DNA from: Opisthorchis felineus
Taxonomy: Eukaryota; Platyhelminthes; Trematoda; Opisthorchiida; Opisthorchiidae
Assembly: GCA_004794785.1 (NCBI GenBank)
Contig: SJOL01002116.1
Span: 507,298 to 571,297 of the forward strand
DNA length: 64,000 bases
Reading direction: 5' to 3'
The first letter of the stretch is position 1. Every line of letters begins with the position of its first letter. Below, piece by piece: positions 12,690 to 24,010 of the stretch. The position numbers and the translations under genes were made by a program. The notes below the pieces were generated by a model that saw only the letters and a program-made list of their open reading frames with translations, did not search any database and was not told where the DNA came from.

Positions 12690-13390
12690 TCCTTAGCGCG
12701 CCATTATGCTCGCCATTACAAGGACTCACAAAAACGCGTCTAAGTATGCTTTGAACTGGGTAATCCGTGCAGCGTGAACAACCGTCGGAAGGAGATTATT
12801 CCGCAAAACAACTACCCGGAACGAGAAAAATCGTTACCTAGTAGAATTATGCTCTGTGGGCATAAAAATCTCACCATGTCCCCGCCGTGTGTTAGTTGGG
12901 TCAACGGTGAAAAACCTGTTGAGCAAACCTTGTTAAAACAGGGTATGTGTAAGTATTAGGTTCCCTCAGAGGCGACAATGCTCCAGGGGAAAGAGGTTAG
13001 GCACCGCCAGACGCGTTTCACAGTCCACGGATTTAAGGCCGGCGACCATCTTCGAAGCAGTTCATTGGAGACGCTCAATGAGGGTTATGTCCTTCTTGCG
13101 TCCTGAATAGACAACTTGGTTGGCATATTCAGGAAGTGGTCTGACGTAGCCCTCGTAGAGTATCTGGAAGTCCATGCGAGTAATACGGGAGAAGGTGCAC
13201 CGAATCATCCTAGAACGACGAGTGCCTTCTGAGCCGAGTTTTCGTGGTGAGGTGAGAGGGACAAGTTTGTTGAGAGCCAGATGCCTAGGTCCTTCTGGTA
13301 TGTATCCTCGTGATGTCTTCTGGTCCATTCTCGCCATACACAACAGAGGCAACCTCTGTGGCCTGTAAAAATGACGTGGGCGCACATTTC
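12690..13390 (-). mobile_element. CR1-like LINE, C-terminal ORF2 fragment
   Basis: On the minus strand the frames read [52 protein letters not shown] and DITLIERLQ. After a stop come [18 protein letters not shown] and LFPLEHCRL, then FFSFRVVVLRNNLLP and ITQFKAYLDAFL. This is the region after the reverse transcriptase of CR1-type elements (YLG..., YVRPLLEYA..VWSP, LQRRATKLVPGL, FFSFRVVNIWNSLP, FK..LD). It is 5'-truncated and carries at least three frame breaks. Confidence 0.85.
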
Positions 13391-13496
13391 GTTATTCAGT
13401 CAGTGGTAGTGCCACGGCTGAACAGAAATGAGGGCCATTCAGATCCGTGTTCCCTCAAGTGCACGACAATGATTGGCAAATATACCGAATCCTTTC

Positions 13497-13620
13497 ACTG
13501 AAAAGTCAGAACGCAAGGCAGTGGTGATTGTAGGAAGACGCAAGGGCATCACCATTTTTATGGAACAAGTTGCGGTTTATGTTTCAACCCCGCCTTGGAA
13601 GGCCAAGAGAATATCAGGTA
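13497..13620 (+). repeat. Dispersed short repeat (GCAAGGCAG family), copy 1
   Basis: The blocks AAAAGTCAGAACGCAAGGCAG, ATCACCATTTTTATGGAACA and CAACCCCGCCTTGGAAGGCC recur in the same order at 31,208-31,345. There they read AAAAGCCTAACCGCAAGGCA, ATTACCACTTCTACGGAACA and CAACCCCCAACCTGGAGGACC. A partial copy occurs at 24.2-24.4 kb. Function and class are unknown. Confidence 0.6.
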
Positions 13621-14399
13621 CCACAACCTTTCGATTTCTCGTTTCAGTGACATATGAGGGGTTCATGAAAGCCTCCGTAGGATAATAATGGAAAATGTGA
13701 CCTTATGTTGGTTTATGTGCACCGCAACAGTGTTTTAGTTGTTTGCTTCGTATCTTCCGAAGGTAAAACGTTTCTTATTATGTAGTCTCCGGCGGCCTAT
13801 ATGGTTCCTAAGCGAACTCGATGCGGATGATGTCGCCACAGATCAGTGGCAACTAAAGTGCCGTTTAGCGACGATGTATAACTTTATGGTCGTTGAGGTA
13901 CTTATTGTGCGGGTGCATTTTTTATGAGAAAGCGACGAGAAATACTTTGTGAGGTTGTGATAGCATCAGGTGGTGTGAACTATCAATCAGCCGAATTAAA
14001 TGAAACTGGATGCGACTCATGGGCTAGAGAAGGACCACAACGATGAGTGCGTCTCTAACCTGCTGGCCGTAAATAGCGTTCATACTTCTTACTTCTTTGC
14101 TAAGTCATTACGTTACCTCCCCTGGCTCGCTGCCATCCTTAACGTGGTTGTGAAAAAGGGCAGTTGGTGAACCTTGGTCAGCTGGCATAAGAACTTCGTG
14201 ACCAAGACTGCACAACCTACAAAACGAGATCAGCTCTGCTATCGTAGTTGAGTTATTTCTCCCGAAAACCATTCAAAACTCTCCACAGTCACTTATCCAG
14301 TGTTCGTACCAGACTCCATCAATGTTCCAAGGACACCGGCAGTCAAAAGTAATCAGCGCACGTAACGTAATCAGCGCACAGCAACCATGCTTCTGACCC
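13621..14399. other. Region without a recognised gene
   Basis: Nothing with a recognisable motif is seen here. It may contain the 3' UTR of the minus-strand RTE element that starts at 14.4 kb, but the characteristic tail motif was not found. Confidence 0.35.
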
Positions 14400-16700
14400 A
14401 AAAACAATATGGAGCGCACCGCAGCATTGCAAGCTCGACCTTTGGCAGATAAACTGATATCACGCCTACATTACAGCTGATGCAGGTTCCGAAAAGCTGC
14501 TTTTGCCTTCCCAATCCAGGAGGAGGTATCATCTTTGGTTAGACTACCAAGGCTGATGCAGCTGCTCAGGAAGACAAATTTGCCTACAACTTTAATCGGC
14601 CCACTCGCAAGCATGAAGTTAGGGTTTGAGCCCACCCAGTCCTGCAGAAGCACTCTACAATTTGCTGTGGGGCATAATTATTTAGACTATATAACGTTCA
14701 TATTAAGATGGTGTCAGAGCAACAGAGAACTATATCGCCTGCGTACTCGGTATCGGTGGGCAAATGCTCCGGAAGCACTTCGAGCCTACAGGCATTAGAA
14801 GCTGAGACTTAGTTTTTGGTAATCATATCGATAGCGAAATTGAAGGAGGGTGGTACAAGCGGACAACCTTACATAACATCACTTGATGTAGTGAACTCAG
14901 ACGAGAGCTACCCAAAGACCTTCACCCTAAGGAGGGTTAAAAGTTATGGGGAACACCTTTTCCCCACAGACTGCCATAGTGACTGATGGTCCACAAAGTC
15001 AAAGGAAGCGTCGAGTCTGTGAAGGCAACCAGTGTTTGGTAATGTAAGCAGTGTTGCTGTTTCAGAACCTGCCGGAATTTGAATACATGATCTGTGAAAC
15101 TTCTTTCAGGATGGATGTCAGCTTGAGTTTCGCGGATCTGCTTCTCCCTGTGTTCAGTCAACCTTTAAACATAAGACCATAGGGCAGCTTCCGTGCCAAA
15201 ACAAGACAAGGGTAACTGTCAATGTGCCTCATTCTGCGGGAATTTTCTCTTCACCCCATAAAGCGAAATAATATTAGTCAGATGCTTAAGCGGGAATTCT
15301 CTCCCCTATTCGAAGAGGAATGCATGCAATCCGTCCAGTCCTGGTGCCTTCTCACGTTTCAGCAGGCGGTCGATTAAGGTTAACACTGCATTCACCCACA
15401 TGCATAATCTCCAGATGCTGTGCAGCGGAAATCCAGCCGAGCTGCTCTTTGAAGTGTTCGGCACACATTTCCAGTCGGCGATTTCGCGGGGAGTTAATGG
15501 GCTGTCTTTTTTGCTTATAGTTCCGCCAAACGTTGCTTTCTGGCCGATCGATCATACTAATTGGCATACGGAACGGCTATTTCCGGTGCCAAAATTCTTC
15601 TCACTCTCCTGAGCTTTCATTGGACACAAAGCTGTTGGTCTTGTGCTTTTCAGTAGTTGATGTTAGAGAAGTTCGCATGGACCTTCGTACCTTTTGCCTG
15701 GGGTGATTGAGTTCCCAGCATCAATCAGGAGTAACGAGCTTGATTATTTTAAGTGACTATTTGATCTTGTCGGAGAAGTCGGACGAACAGTACTGAACGC
15801 CGCTAGCGTAGCTCCTTTCATATTTTGCCACTCTTTATCCACGTGCTTGCTACCAGGACAGTTTTGTCTTACTTTAGAGTGTAGTTGGGCTAGCTCAGGT
15901 ATATACTGTTGACTTTTGGTATTTCTTCGAAGACTGGATTGACGCGCTTCTTGCTGACCTGCGAGGGCGTGAAAGAGGGAAAATTGGCAGTCCTGTTTGA
16001 ACTATGGCGTGATGGCGCGCCCTGGAAACAACGAAAGTCTCAAATTATGGCTCTCCATCGGTGGCTGATAGCTACGTGGTACACTTGAGTCCATGACCGA
16101 TTTGCACTTGGTGACCGCCATTTTGCGTGATACAGACGTTTATGTTAAAAGTTCGTGCGGGCCAGGAACAGTTGATAATCAACACATCACTGGAGGAGCC
16201 GATCGTCATTGTCTGTGTGATGAACACCGGTCCCAAGTCGACTGCCCATGCGTGATTCTAAGGCATTGGACGACCATCTTGGGCATTCACATCGCCCGCA
16301 AGGGTCGAAACTTCAGTGCATCTTGGTCGAAGAATGGACCTCGACAAGTCTCAGCTTTGGAACTGCAGTCTGATTGGACACGTGCCGGCATTAGAAAAAG
16401 GCACCGTTTTTAGTTCGAATGGCTTTGAACCTGAGGGAGTTGGATAACCGAAGGGCGCAACGACGACTGTTCACTGGGTTCTACTCCAGCAAAGCGCGTT
16501 CAGCTCTGGGGCTGAGTGCAACTCCCACGCCGTATATTGCGCGGGTACTCGCTTCTGGATCGCCTGACCCACGGACGGTGAACTGTGAAAGAGCTGATCC
16601 GTCCTTGCCGTTTTAAGGTTCACAACTACAACTTCTACTTGTATGCATGTTTTAGACACAGCACATATCACTTCTAAGAGAGCACAAGTTCTGGGTAAAG
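14400..16700 (-). mobile_element. RTE (SR2-like) LINE, near full length, decayed
   Basis: Minus-strand motifs run in full-element order. First is the APE endonuclease (DMCCV, then GVGVALSPRAERALLDW, AGDVNAQDGRP near 16.28 kb, and a decayed SYRWRG/SDHALVR segment near 16.0 kb). Next is RLEMCAEHFKEQLGW with VNLNRPP (15.36-15.50 kb). The RT block ADIHPERSFTDHVFKFRQVL lies at about 15.1 kb. The C-terminal part is LLQDWVGSNPNFML, GKFVFLSSCISLGS and GKAKAAFRNLHQL (14.47-14.65 kb). Comparison is with the RTE pattern AGFRPGRSCTDHIFTLRQVLEQR and KCKVLLQDW..SNP..KFVYLGSCIS..KARAAFANLRHLW. Frame breaks are numerous. Confidence 0.85.
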
Positions 16701-17049
16701 ATGCTTCTGACCCAAGCCTTTCGCCAAACCCTACAAGAAGCGGAAAACCCTGTTAAGCGGAGCATGTGGCTAATGGCTCCGTATCATATGCGGACCAGGC
16801 GAACTGAGTGAACTATCAATAGTAATGCACTTCAACCTGTTGGATCTTGTTCTCCAAGAACCTTTCTCACAACTAGAGTAAGAGGTGGAAGTATCACCCG
16901 GACCTTGAACAGGGCGAACGTTGGGCTGCATCATCATGGAAGGGGAAGAGTGTAAAGGGTTACCGCCAATTAGCGAATTAGCGGGTCAGGGAAAAGGGGG
17001 CTTTTATAACGCAGGTCGCGCACGTTCGGGTTGTTCCACTTTTGTTGCA

Positions 17050-17842
17050 GCATATCACCTCCGATCGTGGCTACACGCACAAGGGCCACTAACAATTAAC
17101 CGGGCAGTGGGATATTTCTTTTTCCTAAAACCATTTGGTTCATCCCCGTCCGCCATTCGGCGAACGTTCGAGAGACACACATCGTCAAACTTTGACGGCT
17201 TTCGTACGTCCTGTGCACGTATAGGCCACGCTTCTGATTTGTATAACAGTATGGATAGCATTGACATAGTGCGTACTCTACCACTGACAGACAAACTGAC
17301 GCGGAATTGGTGCCATAGGTATCGGATTTTGGCGAAAGCCGTCATGACCTTCCAGGTTCGAGAAGTTATCCCGTCTTACGCTAGTTCACCGGACCTTGTA
17401 TAACTGCCCAAGTAAACAACTTTATCTACCACATCGGTTGGCTAGTCTGCAACTATGAGGATTGGGCTTGATCCCACCCAGTATTGTAGCAGCACTTTAC
17501 ATTTTGCAGAGGTGAAGCGCACACCACACCGTGTGGTTAAGTTATTTAAAATGACTTACACCCTTGAAGGAACTGAACCAAGGGTAGGAATATCATCCAT
17601 ATACTCAAAGTCCGTAAGCAAGCGCCCCGGAATCCTTCCGATCTCCGCAGTTTCAGGGGCAGGCGTAGAAATTTCAAGCAGAACGTCAATAACAAAGTTG
17701 AATAGAGAGAGAGGAAGAGAGAGTACAGCCTTGTTTTACACCAATGGACGTGGTGAACCCGGGCAAAAGCTTGCCGTTTAGTCGCACCCGTCCACAGGGT
17801 TTTGCATACAGTGCCTTCATAAGGGACACTTAATGACCACAC
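17050..17842 (-). mobile_element. RTE-like LINE fragment, reverse transcriptase 3' half
   Basis: On the minus strand a decayed SSGVRQGCPLSPFLFNFVID-type block (near 17.7 kb) is followed by FEYMDDI, KCKVLLQYWVGS, and a ...FAKIRYLWHQFRVSLSVSGRV block. Last comes SILLYKSEAWPIRAQDVRK at 17.2-17.3 kb, matching the usual RSVLLYGSETWPLRAEDVRR. It is 5'-truncated and frameshifted, and lies in the same orientation as the copy at 14.4-16.7 kb. Confidence 0.8.
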
Positions 17843-18594
17843 ACTGCCGTTCCTGTTTCCTAGTTCTGCGCTGTCTCAGATGGATAAGCTCGAAATAGTG
17901 CAGCGGCTCGCGGCAACAACGATATCATCATCCTCATTGATAGCGTCATCAGTGGGGAACGTTGGCTCTTCATTGCCGCACAAATATATCAATTCACATG
18001 AAAAAAGCCGTACAGTTGAAAAGAACAAAGGACCGTTGCGGGCCTAGGGCTGGCCTACCACAAGCATATGAGGTGCCTAGACCTTCAACATTCAGCCAGA
18101 CAATTTGGATAGAAACTAACATGATGAACACCGCAGACATCGGTTAGCCGCCGCGCCGTCAAGTGTCCCTAACTGAGAACAGAGAGGGTCACGTGGACGT
18201 CATCCTGTAAATTGAACGGCAATACCAGTGCCAAAACCTTTCATAACACTTCAGCTCCTTTTGCCATGTCAGGTTCTGTACACCTATAGTTTTCCGCTAC
18301 TCTGAATTAGGCACGGAAAACAGTACTCCCCTCGGTGGACGAAAACTCGGCTTGCGTAACACATGGATAAGCAACCTATGCTTGTAGTGCTGGGTGCACT
18401 TTTTGAGTGAAGTACCTTCCGCTTCACCAGAGTGGTGCTTCCTTATCACCTGCTGAGCAACTTCAAGCAGCCAGTTGTATTACTGAAAGCGTTCAACCTG
18501 AGGATTCAGCTGTCCCCTTATAGTGGCGAGCGAGCCGTTTCTGTTCACGGTTAGTTTGCTCATCAGGAACTTCTTTTGAGGCTTTTCGCTTATC
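17843..18594. other. Region without a recognised gene
   Basis: No open frame with a recognisable motif and no clear repeat is visible. It separates an RTE fragment from a decayed SINE. Confidence 0.35.
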
Positions 18595-18745
18595 GCCTGG
18601 GGTAGTTCGCACACCCAAAGGAAGCACCTGTGCTAAGATGCTGTCACGTAGCTCAAGCTTAAACAGTGATGCGGAGGTTGGGTCCGAACCACAGACCTTC
18701 TGGCCAGGAAGTTCGCACCTGAACCGCTGAACTATCTTGAGCTAG
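18595..18745 (-). mobile_element. tRNA-derived SINE, old degenerate copy
   Basis: Read on the minus strand, AGCTCAAGATAGTTCAGCGG (A-box region) is followed by GGTTCGGACCC (B-box, one change from GGTTCGAACCC) and AACCTCCGCATC. The body is only partly kept, but AGCATCTTAGCACAGGTGCT corresponds to the CAGTATCCCAGCCCTCGTGC segment of younger copies. No target-site duplication is visible. Confidence 0.65.
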
Positions 18746-19199
18746 GCACAAAGCGATGTTCACAGTTGTACAATTGATAATATTTATTAGTTCACGCAAG
18801 TTCTCAAAATCTATCGCATCTCTATCTTCTCAGCTGTTCGGTCCCATCAAGTTCTTTGGTTCACGAAGATGCCTGACAGTTCATCGAGTTGCCCTGTACT
18901 TTCGACTAAGGAAAGAGCGTGTCCGAATTTCGAGCAATTCCAAAGTGTTGCTCGAGATCCAGTGCTTAGATATATGTAGTTGCACCGTTCCCCATGTGGA
19001 CCACCTCTCTTCTCTCAGATGTGTGGACAGTGCAGTTCAGTGAGAATCGACATGACATATATCATCCGAAGGGAAATTTAGCTGGTTGTTCTAGTAGTCC
19101 GCAGCCCGAGAGCTTCTTAGCGACCGGGCGAGGTGTGCGTTCCTTGAAGCGAAACGAAAAGCAGCGACCAAAAGACATCTGGTCTGGATCCACATAAGC

Positions 19200-20145
19200 G
19201 TTCCAGAACGAGCGCCTATCAAGAGTTTAAAGGGTGAAAGAGCGCTGGTGGATTGCGAAATGGAGAAGGTATTCACTTCAGGAAAAGGCCGCGTCCTATT
19301 TTGGCAAATTATATCAACTGGCCAAAAGAAAATAGGTGACTATGGAACAGTACGCTAAAACTGTGGAACGGCAATTCACCCACAAAACGGTCGTATTGAG
19401 CGATGGGCCGAACACTTCCAAGAATGCTTCAGCTGGTCTCCTTCAACGCAAATTCTGTGAAAACCCAGCCAGCCTGAATGAAACCTCGACGCCAACGGAG
19501 ATCCAGATTGGGACAGCATTCCACCAAAGCCAGAAGGGGCCTGGCCAGGCCGATCGACCCTTCGCACTTGTTGGGCGGAATTCCGCACTGATTCCGCTCT
19601 ACCGCTCGCAGTTAGGCGCTGCTACGTCAAAGAAGCCTATCCAGCACACGATTGGCCAAAAATCGGGCCGCTTGATCGAAAGCCTGGACCCAACAACCAA
19701 TCATGACCCAGTATTCACCAAACGCCGGTTGCCAATGGCGCATCCAGAAGGCGTCAGAAATCCCAGTGTGCTGTCGCGACATACACTTTGTATACGTCAC
19801 ACTTTACAAGTGTTTTTGACCTGGTTTTGGGCGTTAATACACGTTGTACCTCTTTGGTGGTCGTTTTCACGGAACGCTAGCTTTGAAGGTTCAGACCGAG
19901 AACTAAGCTGAGGAAAATAACGTAATTACAGCGGCCTTTAAAAGAAGGTAAACTGTCTGAGGACCATACTGCGGAAGATTTGGAGTTCCTTGGCGGCCGT
20001 CGACTGGTATGACCGATTATCCCAGTCCTCAAAGAGCGTACAAGGAAGTCATGCTAAAATGTTGGCATGATTAACCATCGTGGCATCAGCCCGGTAGCCG
20101 TGCTATCCAAGGTGCTCTCTGGCATTATTTTGCACAAATTATTTT
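19200..20145 (+). mobile_element. RTE-like LINE fragment, linker and RT N-terminus
   Basis: A plus-strand frame reads KAASYFGKLYQLAK (RTE pattern GNYRKLFQLIRDTG), then RIERWAEHFQECFSWSPSTQ at about 19.40 kb (RWAEHFEEQFSWPPATQ). After a long diverged stretch, NHRGISPVAVLSKVLSGIIL lies at about 20.07 kb (RT block NHRGISLV.V.SKLLA.IIL). An open frame of 191 codons (19,336-19,911) runs through in another phase and is a chance frame. The element stops at an ATT-rich patch near 20.15-20.20 kb. Confidence 0.75.
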
Positions 20146-20196
20146 AATTGGTTATTATCATTATTTATTATTATTATTTATTATTTTGATCGATTA
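20146..20196. repeat. (ATT)-rich low-complexity tract
   Basis: TTATTATCATTATTTATTATTATTATT-like sequence of roughly 40-50 bp directly follows the RT fragment. It could be the 3' tail of an inserted element. Confidence 0.6.
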
Positions 20197-20504
20197 TCGT
20201 AAGAGACAAGTGAGCATCAATCTGGGCCCACCGCTGGCCGAGGATACATAATCCACGACCTAGCGAACACTGCTTGACTTGGCTCCTGATGTACTCAGTC
20301 CGAAAGACGTGTAACCTTGAAATACGGTTACATCGAATAGCGAATCAGCGAATGTAAGGATAATGGAACGCACATCAAGGTAATTGGGTCCATACTTATT
20401 ACCGTCACGTGTCAATTTATTCGAGATAAACGCGTCAAAAATCGTAATAGCGTAAAGCCGTAATACCAAGCAACCAGAACCGAATCCTACACTCCGAAGT
20501 CGAA

Positions 20505-21995
20505 CGTCATCATCATCATCATCAGAGAAAGCAACATCAGTGTTGGTACTCATGTTTCACCGCCGTACAACCATAAAGTTCATCTAATTATATTTAAAGC
20601 CTCAGAGTGAATAGAAGAGAAAAAGAGTATGAGGGAGAGGACCTAGTGCTAGCCTTTGTCAAGCATTCCAAGGTGCTTACACTTCCAAGCACTCAACTAG
20701 ACAATCTGGAAAGAAACTGAGAGCACGAACGCCACTGTCACCGATCAGCCGCCATTTCTTGCAATGTATCCAGCCAAGCACAGACGGCGTCACGGAGACC
20801 CTATCCTGGAAGTCGTACAACACCAAAAACACCCAAACACTTCGTGCTCTCTTTCACGCTTTTCTGGCAAGTCACACGTGGTCCACCTCGCAGTTTACAC
20901 CATTCTGAAGGGGGCACGGAGAACAACACTCGTATCAGTAGACGGTGTTTCGGTATGCGTCGCACATGACCGAGCCACCGCAGCTGATGATGCTGGATGA
21001 TTTTCGCGTTTGAAGTACCTGCCGCATATCAGACACCATCAGACATTTCTTTCAGAGTTAAGACTAACGAGGTATGTGAAATTTTCCACAACCCCCAGTG
21101 ATTCTCTTTGAATTGTAAGGGGTATGTTTAGAGACTGCACGTTCTGGAGCATGACTTTGCACTTTGAACGTGCAAGGCGCATGCCAAAAGATGGTATGAT
21201 GGTGGTCAGTCTATTCAACAGGGCTTGTCCTTCGCTTCGGTCTTCAAAGATGAGGGCGTCGTCAGCGTACTCCAGTTAGAAAAGGTTCTCACCGCGAACG
21301 ATTTGAACACCGGGGTTTTGAAGACTTTCCAGCGTTCGCCTCATTATTTCATCAATGACAAATTTGAAGAAGAATGGAGTGAGTGGACATGTTTGTAGGG
21401 AAGCTTTTGGAAAGTTCACCATACACTCGCACACTCCCAGAAGTATGGGAATATAGGGATCAGATTATGTTCACAAACTTCTGGGGCATACCCCGTTGAG
21501 CAAGTATAGTTAACAGTACTGACCGATCGACAGAATCCGACGCACCCTTGAAGTCAAGGAACACCAGGATTGTGGGTCGTCTGCACATGTAGGGTTGCTC
21601 TAACACCTGACGGAGTGTGAAGATGTGGTCAATGCAGTCTCCACCCGGTCGAAATCCCGCTTGATTTTCAAGAGTCAAGGTTTATCGTACCACTGTAAGA
21701 CGCGGAAGAAGTGAGGCCAGAGGCCTTGTTACAACGGGGGTGAAACTAACACCTCCGTGGTTACTACATTCACTGCGAGTACCCTTTTTGAAAATGGGCA
21801 TTACTATCTATTCACCCCAGTTGTCTGGGACGGTCTCTTTCTCGCAGATAGACCCAACTAGGCTAGACGGGCACTGGCTGAGAAGTCCACCGCCATCCTT
21901 GAACAGAGCAAGCGGAAGGTGGAAGTCGAACAAAGGAGTCGAATGTCAGCGTTTACAACAATCGAGTGTCTCCATTCAGTGGGCCGTTGCCGTGT
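20505..21995 (-). mobile_element. RTE-like LINE, 5'-truncated, with intact 3' tail
   Basis: The minus-strand order is SICEKETVPDNWGE, IFKKGTRSECSNHGGVSFTP, VVTRPLASLL, then the open frame NQAGFRPGGDCIDHIFTLRQ ... ILVFLDFKGASDSVDRSVL at 21.5-21.7 kb. A decayed RT core (RRTLESLQNPG..I) lies near 21.3 kb. The element ends in the tail ATGGTTGTACGGCGGTGAAA at 20,555-20,575 and a (TGA)n run at 20,508-20,523. The same tail ends other RTE copies in the window, so this copy links the tail to an RT body. Confidence 0.85.
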
Positions 21996-21999
21996 ACCT

Positions 22000-22589
22000 C
22001 TTAAATATTCTGTTCACCGGCCGAACGATTGACTCATGAACGAATCGATCATCCGAGGTGATTGCCTCCTTGTCAACCACCTTCGATTACTGTCCTCTTG
22101 GGAGAGGCTAGTCGATAAAAATAGTTGAGCCTCAAATTCTCAGCCTCATGCGCTTCCGATGGCACTTGGAAACAGTCATGAGTTCCAAACAGTCAGTCAG
22201 TAATTTTCTGAGCTCAAACCGGGCACCGGGATGCAGTGGTTCCAGCTACTACAGCTGCGTTCAACGAGGATAGGGAGAATAAGGAAATGAGAACCACGCG
22301 TTGAAGGCGATGGCTCAGTCAGTTCATTGACGTCGAATGGTTCTATTTGTCCGTTGTGGCAGGAATTGAAAGCTACGCAGTGAAGGCGATAGCTTTGATA
22401 CAAATCTGCCATTGGCTGCGCGACACAGCAATATCTGTCAAAGTCACCAACAGCCGGTGTGGCTCGTCTTGCGGTCCCCATTCTAGAATATGGCATTTAT
22501 CAACGCGATTGGGTTGTCTGGTAAGGGCTTCCATGCTTCATCGTCAGGTCATCGGACTGATCGCCTCTGGGTTGTCTCAATCCTACACA
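22000..22589. other. Region between two RTE copies, unassigned
   Basis: A 99-codon minus-strand frame (22,197-22,496) and a 122-codon plus-strand frame overlap it. Neither gives a family motif I can name. It may be linker or 5' sequence of the element that ends at 20.5 kb. Confidence 0.35.
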
Positions 22590-24010
22590 AGACTGGGTCA
22601 GGAGGGCTCGACAAAGCAAACGGTCCTTAGAGGCCGGTGGTTACCAAATGCTGTCCCGGCCTCCATAATTAGGGAATTGGCTTCGTCTTTCGCCAGACTG
22701 CTGGGACTTAGTTAGTTGCCCAGGTAAACGAACTTAGCTACTACATCGACCAGTTCACCAGCAACAATGAGGTTTGGGTTTGAACCCCAATCTTGCGGCA
22801 GCACTTTAAAATTTACAGATGCCAAGCTCATACCGAACTATGCAGCAGTATTATTTAGGCTATTTAAACTTGTTTGCATTTCTAAAGGATCTGATCCAAG
22901 GAGGACAAGATTATCAGCCTACTCCATGTCCGTGAGCGAATGCCCCGTTAGCGTTTTGACTCCGAGGTGTTACAGGCAAGTTGAAGAGAAAGGACGACAG
23001 GGGACATCCTTGCCTGACACCACTGCATGTGTTGAACCCAGGGTAGAATTTGTCGGGGACACGTACGCGCTCACAAGAGGAGTCATATAAAGCCTTGGTA
23101 AGAGACGAGAATTTAGAAGAAACACCCTTCATCGCAAGCTGAGTCAAAAGCAGATTTGAGATAGAGAAATACGACCATTGTCCATCGGGAAGAGTGGCGC
23201 ACTTCCAACACTTGCCGCAAGGTAAAGATATGATTGATGCAACCCCGGCCAGGGCGAAAGCCAACTTGATTCTCGCGAATTTGACTCTCCGGGTGATGGG
23301 TCAACTTGTGTAGAATAATGTCAGAGAACACATTGGAAGCTATAGCCACTTGACTGATACCACGGTCGTTTTCGCATGATGTTCTGGCACCTTTTTTGAA
23401 TATGGGAATCACTCTCGGAATCCTCTGTTCTGCTAGCATTGTCTCATTCCAAACACTCTGAAATAGATTCGTTAGGGTAACCACGAAGGACTCGCAACTT
23501 CTGAGTGATGGGTGCAAACCATCTAGTCCATGTGCTTGATTACACTGAAGCAATGAGATTGCATGCTGGACTTCCGTCGGCGAGGGCGGGCTGCTATCCA
23601 TGTCCAGAGTGTGAGTTGAGGGTGAGCCGTAGATACTACGAGCCATTGCACCCGGATCACCAGAAATCCGAAGAGTAAACCGCAATAAACTTGCGCTCGC
23701 TCCCAGCCAATCGATCAATCAATCATTCAGCTGTAACACCCTTTCGGTGCCTAGCTGCCATACCGCCCGAAGGAAGCACGAGGGCTGGGATACTGCCAGG
23801 TTGCCCAAGCCTAGACAGGGGAAGTCGAGATGCAGAGGTCGGGTTCGAACTACGGACCCTCAGGTCAGTAAAATCACGTTCCAACCGCTGAGTCATCTCA
23901 CTCCCAGCAGTTTGAGGTGAATGACCAAGCTGGGATCTTGTATGCGTGTTTCGGAGACAGAACATACATCGACAGAGGGAAAGCAAGGTTTCAGCAAGTG
24001 GTGCCCTATT
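22590..24010 (-). mobile_element. RTE-like LINE with internal deletion, interrupted by a SINE
   Basis: The minus strand starts with endonuclease text near 23.95 kb in another phase (VCSVSETRIQDPSLVI). It is interrupted by a SINE (23,708-23,896) and resumes as [20 protein letters not shown]. It then jumps straight to an RT region in the same 201-codon frame: QRIPRVIPIFKKGARTSCEN, ENQVGFRPGRGCINHIFTLR. A frame change leads to SSCERVRVPDKF, CSGVRQGCPLSSFLFNL, and decayed KCKVLLQDW, VYLGN and TAFGNHRPL remnants to about 22.6 kb. The missing piece is the rest of the endonuclease and the linker. Confidence 0.85.
23708..23896 (-). mobile_element. tRNA-derived SINE nested in RTE LINE
   Basis: Minus-strand head ATGACTCAGCGGTTGGAACG (A box), GTAGTTCGAACCCGACC (B box), then the family body (CTTCCCCTGTCTAGGCTTGG, CAGTATCCCAGCCCTCG, CACCGAAAGGGTGTTACAGC) and a GATTGATTGATTG-type tail. 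It is flanked by 12-bp direct repeats with one mismatch (CTCGCTCCCAGC at 23,696 and CTCACTCCCAGC at 23,897). This is a target-site duplication and shows insertion into a pre-existing RTE endonuclease. Confidence 0.92.

Noticed and set aside
19336..19911. 191-codon plus-strand frame as a gene
   Set aside because: The RTE linker motif (RIERWAEHFQECFSW) is read in a different phase through it; the long frame is accidental.
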